Both the position numbers and the translations under genes were made by a program. A stretch of DNA of 38,335 bases, taken from contig JAPOST010000104.1 in NCBI GenBank assembly GCA_026709535.1, forward strand, positions 1 through 38,335. Direction: 5' to 3'. A model generated the notes under the pieces. The model made no database searches. It saw nothing but the letters and a program-made list of their open reading frames with translations, and was not told the origin of the DNA. This DNA is from Rhodospirillaceae bacterium. GTDB taxonomy: Bacteria > Pseudomonadota > Alphaproteobacteria > Bin65. Shown piece by piece: positions 34,760 through 38,335 of this stretch (position 1 is its first letter; each line of letters begins with the position of its first letter).

Positions 34760-35455
34760 ATGTCCTTTTCGTTCCTTTCCGCCGTTCGCCGGTTCCCGGT
34801 CTTCCTCCCCCTCGCGAAACTGGTTGCCGCCGCGCTGGTGGCAACGGCAATAGCCGGACCAACGAGGGCGGCCAAGGATTGGGGACCATCCGCATGCACA
34901 CCAGAGCCCGGAGACAAGCGGGTTACGCGGTGGACCAGTCAGATTGACTGCGCCGGCAAAGGTTGCAGATTGACCTTGGCCGACAACCACTTGATCCATA
35001 ACCAGATTAGCGTATTGGCAACGGTATTGGCGAACAGCGACTTTGGTGGGCTATACACTAAGGCCGATTTCCCTAATGACCGAAGAACGGTTTATGTTGC
35101 CGTGATGGGGAATGACGCCAAAGCAGGAACCGTTGTGCAGGGCCAGTGGGTGGGAGATATTAGCGACACCCAAAGCGCTTCGAATCGAGTCACATTTGAC
35201 GGACTGAAGCCCAACGTGCATTACGTTGCCGTGCTGTACGCTCCTTATCTCGGCTACGGCAATCTCAACCCCTTCGTTCGCTTCTGCTTCCGAACCGCCA
35301 GAGATCCGAGCAATCCGTGGGGAGGCTCCGCTTCCGGGTGCTTTCAGCCTTATACGGGAGGCTACGCGGCCTGCAACGCGGCGCGGACCGAATGCAACAA
35401 CCAGAACGGAAGCTGGGACGACGTGCACCTTCGGTGCATAGAGGACAGCAACTGA
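34760..35455 (+). CDS. Exported cysteine-rich protein of unknown function
   Basis: The 231-residue protein with a clear signal peptide: hydrophobic LPLAKLVAAALVATAIAG, cleaved near PTRAAKD. The mature part has eight cysteines (SAC, IDC, GKGC, RFCF, SGCF, YAAC, TEC, RCIEDSN) and no membrane segment. An even number of Cys points to four disulfides in the periplasm or outside the cell. The C-terminal 50 residues are Gly/Asn/Cys-rich (GCFQPYTGGYAACNAART). I know no family for it. It has a perfect ribosome binding site and diverges from the P450 gene. It is not obviously part of any neighbour's pathway. Confidence 0.6.
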   Translation: MSFSFLSAVRRFPVFLPLAKLVAAALVATAIAGPTRAAKDWGPSACTPEPGDKRVTRWTSQIDCAGKGCRLTLADNHLIHNQISVLATVLANSDFGGLYTKADFPNDRRTVYVAVMGNDAKAGTVVQGQWVGDISDTQSASNRVTFDGLKPNVHYVAVLYAPYLGYGNLNPFVRFCFRTARDPSNPWGGSASGCFQPYTGGYAACNAARTECNNQNGSWDDVHLRCIEDSN

Positions 35456-36174
35456 CCGGACACATAGAGGCGGCTGTCGGGCCGCCCTGTCCGTTCGCGC
35501 GCCCGTTGGCGAGGTGAGCGTAGCTGGTGGTGGCCGAGAGCGCCGCCTATCAGCGAGCGTCGAGGCTCCCCGTTCCGCGTCACTCCGCATGGCGCGGAAA
35601 CAGGAACGCGCCCTTCCCGCGGAGGGCAGCAGCGCGTCGAGGAACCCAGCGACTCTCCTTCCAAGGCTCCTGGAGCTGCCGAGACAGGGATTGGTGTTGT
35701 GGACGCGGGGTAGCTCTGATCTCAGCCATGCGCATCATGGTGGACAGCACCGGCATGGCGCGGTTGGCGATGCCGGGCCGGTCTCTCATGGACACGAACC
35801 AGTCCTCCGGACCTGCCAGGCCGCGACGGCGTCCACCGCCAGATGCTCGAAGGCGGGGAGGATGTCCTCGCGGAAGATGCGGGCGTTGGTCTTTCAAGTT
35901 CTCGGCTTCCAGTGCCGAGCGTAGCGTTCGAGGAACTCTCCGACGAAGACGTCCATCGGATGCCCCAGCTTCCGAGGCGGGTTTTCCATGAACGGGCTAT
36001 TCCAATTTTCAACCCTTCACGGTAGCTCGTGCGAGCAGTGAGCCGGTCACTACGAACCATGGGCACCAAAGAACCCATATTGCAATCTCGATACTTCCGC
36101 GAAGGTAATGCAAGAGGAAGCGCCGAATTGGCGGGTTTCTGGCAGCTCTCCAAGCTATGAGGACAATGTCCGTC
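35456..36174. other. Intergenic stretch with integrase remnant
   Basis: About 720 bases between the exported protein and moaA. The centre holds the decayed integrase N-terminus (35680-35989). The remaining parts contain only unsupported open frames and no recognisable gene. Confidence 0.4.
35680..35989 (-). pseudogene. N-terminal remnant of a tyrosine integrase
   Basis: Minus-strand frame from ATG 35989: HPMDVFVGEFLERYARHW, then KPRT and an in-frame TGA, then KTNARIFREDILPAFEHLAV and DAVAAWQV. After a shift it reads RDRPGIANRAMPVLSTMMRM, and after a further shift HNTNPC. This is the core-binding (SAM-like) domain of phage/island integrases (typical ...RPGIANRAL..LSxMxxxAE...R..NPC). One stop and two frameshifts show it is dead. 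The catalytic domain is missing. It belongs to the same broad integrase type as the C-terminal remnant at 3540-3776, on the other strand. Confidence 0.62.
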
Positions 36175-37218
36175 TCAACCGCCAGTCACGCTCATATGTC
36201 GATCAACTGCTGGTGCTGTCCGGCGGCGGTCGATGATGAAGTCGTGACCTTTCGGTTTTCGGGTAATCGCTTCGCGAATTGCCTCGTCAAGAAGGCTGTC
36301 ATCTTCACTTGTCTGCAGGGGCGCCCGCAGGTCGGAGGCGTCCTCTTGGCCCAGGCACATGTAGAGAGTGCCAGTGCAGGTAAGGCGTACACGATTGCAT
36401 GCCTCACAAAAGTTGTGGGTCAGGGGAGTGATGAAGCCCAGGCGCTGACCGGTCTCCTGTACGGTCCAGTAGCGCGCAGGGCCGCCAGTGGCATGGTTGG
36501 TTTCTTCCAGTGCCCAGCGTTCTTTCAGCTTGGCTCTGACCATCGAGAGCGGGAAGAACTGGTTGACCCGATTGGCAGTGCCAACATCGGCACTGATCTC
36601 GCCTAGGGGCATGACTTCAATGAAGGTGAGATCAAAGCCTTCCGTACCGGCCCATTCGACCAGTTGATGAATTTCATCCTCGTTGACGCCCTTGAGCGCT
36701 ACGAAGTTGATCTTGACTGCCAAGCCGACGGCCTTGGCTGCAGCCAGGCCCTCAAGTACCTTGCCCAGATTGCCCCAGCGGGTAATGGCCGTGAACTTGT
36801 CGGGGTCGAGCGTGTCCAGAGATACGTTGACTCGGCGCACCCCAGCCTTGAACAGCGCATCGCTGTGCCTGGCCAGTTGGGAGCCGTTGGTCGTCAGGGT
36901 CAGTTCATCCAGATGGCCGAGATTGATCAGACTGCCCAGCCGTTCGATCAGGGTGATGACGCCGCGGCGCACCAGTGGCTCGCCCCCGGTAAGGCGCAGC
37001 TTGCGGACGCCAAGGCGCACAAATGCGCGACACAGTCGTTCGAGTTCCTCGATGGACAGCACTTCCGACTTCGGCAGGAATGTCATGTCTTCTGCCATGC
37101 AGTAGACGCAGCGGAAGTCGCACCGGTCCGTTACCGAGACGCGCAAATAGGTAATCGCCCGCGCAAAGGGGTCAATCAGCGGCGCAGTTTGCTCCAGTGG
37201 GCGAACATCGTCAGGCAT
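36175..37218 (-). CDS. moaA: GTP 3',8-cyclase MoaA
   Basis: About 347 residues from ATG 37218 ([20 protein letters not shown]); a longer frame to 37332 is possible. It is a radical SAM enzyme that starts molybdenum-cofactor synthesis. The N-terminal cluster is in [15 protein letters not shown] (CxxxCxxC), with [13 protein letters not shown] and [13 protein letters not shown] following. The C-terminal cluster is in [20 protein letters not shown], and the protein ends in the essential GG tail (VTGG-stop). It diverges from fdhD, which serves a molybdo-enzyme, so the pair is functionally linked. Confidence 0.95.
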   Translation of the reverse strand: MPDDVRPLEQTAPLIDPFARAITYLRVSVTDRCDFRCVYCMAEDMTFLPKSEVLSIEELERLCRAFVRLGVRKLRLTGGEPLVRRGVITLIERLGSLINLGHLDELTLTTNGSQLARHSDALFKAGVRRVNVSLDTLDPDKFTAITRWGNLGKVLEGLAAAKAVGLAVKINFVALKGVNEDEIHQLVEWAGTEGFDLTFIEVMPLGEISADVGTANRVNQFFPLSMVRAKLKERWALEETNHATGGPARYWTVQETGQRLGFITPLTHNFCEACNRVRLTCTGTLYMCLGQEDASDLRAPLQTSEDDSLLDEAIREAITRKPKGHDFIIDRRRTAPAVDRHMSVTGG

Positions 37219-37646
37219 GGCTGGCGATTTAGGTTGTTCGCCTCGGCGTTGCAACCCTCGCCAGGCCTGATCAATGCCAAGCGCCATGGATGGTGGTGAG
37301 GCGAGTGATCCGTGAGGCGGTCTGTCCGTCATCTAATTGCGAAAGCGTTGCATGGCGGTGCATCTTGCCTATCGAACCGGGCTCAGCACGCCGATCGCCT
37401 GCAGTACCCAGCAACCATGTAGCAATGCCTATCTGGCGAGCCGGTTTTGGCATCATCGCCTTGGACTCCGCACTCGGGCCGGCGGTTGGCGCACCCGTCA
37501 CAAAGAATTGCCCGGCGAATGTCGCGGCTGATTTCAGCGTCACTCATTGTACACGCTCGAAATGTATTAGGGGAAAGCTTCAATTGGGCGGCACGGAGTA
37601 CGGAACCAGCCTTGCCGCTGGCGCCGGTACAATCCATAGTCAGTCT
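37219..37646. other. 428-base divergent region between moaA and fdhD
   Basis: No convincing gene. The first 114 bases could be translated as extra N-terminal codons of moaA up to 37332. The promoters of moaA and fdhD must lie here. A minus-strand frame at 37543-37271 has no family similarity. Confidence 0.35.
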
Positions 37647-38335
37647 ATGATCGACTCTGACTGTTATACGGTTGCGCCGGACCCCGATAATCCCTCTCTG
37701 TCAGAAGCGGTTGTCGGCATCGACGAGACAGGAGCGTCAGTGGAGGCGCGTGTAGTGGTCGAGCGGCCGCTGACCTTGTTCTTGAACCGCCAGGAGATCG
37801 TCACGATGATGACAATCGGCGATCATCCGGATTGGTTGGCCGTTGGCTATCTGAAAAACCAGCACATGCTGCGAGATGACGACCAGATCACGAGCATCGA
37901 CCATGACGAGGACTTGGGCGTGGTTGTCGTCCGAACCGAACAGGAGACCGACTACGAAGAAAAGCTTCAAAAAAAGGTACGTACGTCGGGCTGCGCTCAG
38001 GGCACGGTATTCGGCGACTTGATGGAGAATTTTGAGGATGTGACCTTGTCTTCGTCGGCGCGGATCAAGACATCCTGGCTCTACGCGCTCACGAGAACGA
38101 TCAATACCACGCCCAGCCTGTACCTCGCGACGGGTGCCATCCACGGTTGCGTATTGTGCCGGGAATACCGGGCGCTACTCTACATGGAAGACGTTGGCCG
38201 TCACAATGCCGTCGACAAGATAGCAGGTTATATGGCCCTGCACGATATCGCTCCCGATGACAAAATCTTCTATACGACAGGCCGGCTGACCAGCGAGATG
38301 GTCATCAAATGCGTCCAGATGCGAATCCCGATCCT
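37647..38335 (+). CDS. fdhD: Formate dehydrogenase accessory sulfurtransferase FdhD (partial, runs off the window)
   Basis: Open from ATG 37647 to the window end with no stop, about 229 codons seen of a usual 270-290. FdhD passes sulfur from IscS to the molybdenum cofactor to activate formate dehydrogenase. Visible marks: VERPLTLFLNRQEIVTMM, HPDWLAVGYLKNQHML, KVRTSGCAQGTVFGDLM, and the strong EDVGRHNAVDKIAGYMALHD followed by FYTTGRLTSEMVIKC. In the sulfur-carrying loop only the first Cys (SGCAQG) is present where E. coli has CxxC; another CVLC lies in AIHGCVLCREYRALLYME. Divergent from moaA. Not closed by a stop here, so the C-terminus is unseen. Confidence 0.9.
   Translation, partial: MIDSDCYTVAPDPDNPSLSEAVVGIDETGASVEARVVVERPLTLFLNRQEIVTMMTIGDHPDWLAVGYLKNQHMLRDDDQITSIDHDEDLGVVVVRTEQETDYEEKLQKKVRTSGCAQGTVFGDLMENFEDVTLSSSARIKTSWLYALTRTINTTPSLYLATGAIHGCVLCREYRALLYMEDVGRHNAVDKIAGYMALHDIAPDDKIFYTTGRLTSEMVIKCVQMRIPI

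Noticed and set aside
1-38335. CRISPR array
   Set aside because: No regularly spaced short direct repeats were seen on either strand; the only clear direct repeat is the IS1380 end.

Overview
The window looks like a chromosomal segment of an alphaproteobacterium with fairly high GC. The evidence is the gene order glnD-murJ-trpS on one strand, plus DUF2333, gshB, rsmI facing an LpoA-like lipoprotein, hemW-rdgB, rpsT, moaA and fdhD, all of alphaproteobacterial type. No genus can be named from the sequence alone. Housekeeping genes appear intact. They alternate with stretches full of broken mobile and defence genes, as seen in genomes that are losing or have lost accessory DNA.

Left end (1-4410): a graveyard. 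It holds a Tn5-like transposase fragment, an IS4-type transposase whose N-terminus is a DUF4338 (DruA-like) domain, an AlbA_2 (Schlafen-type) gene cut by one in-frame TAG, the first residues of a type III restriction-type DNA methylase, the C-terminal piece of a tyrosine integrase, and an intact VbhA-like antitoxin followed by a Fic toxin that has lost its catalytic half. The Fic stub runs in frame into the next gene, which gives a misleading 416-codon chimera.

Metabolic cluster (4474-10273): an amidohydrolase-fold protein faces a five-gene minus-strand operon: acyl-CoA/AMP ligase, NMT1/THI5-like ABC binding protein, isochorismatase-like cysteine hydrolase, ABC ATPase and ABC permease. It reads as a compact uptake-and-activation system for an unknown small substrate. 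A second binding protein with the same C-terminal LYTNRF motif lies at 32.2 kb next to a cytochrome P450. This is the best candidate here for an undescribed system.

Core block (10.9-27.2 kb): an AmpG-type permease and PfkB/adenosine kinase; an EI24 membrane protein tail-to-tail with endonuclease III; an exported protein of unknown function; glnD, murJ, trpS and a DUF2333 protein; gshB; then rsmI divergent from an LpoA-like lipoprotein. Between gshB and rsmI, where yraN might be expected, there is only a decayed stretch.

Mobile/TA interlude (27.2-29.45 kb): a vapBC toxin-antitoxin pair lies between two direct-repeat remnants of an IS1380-family transposase.

Right part (29.5-38.3 kb): hemW-rdgB, rpsT, the second NMT1-like binding protein, a P450, an orphan exported cysteine-rich protein, the N-terminal piece of a decayed integrase, then moaA divergent from fdhD (cut by the window end). 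No tRNA, rRNA or CRISPR array was recognised.
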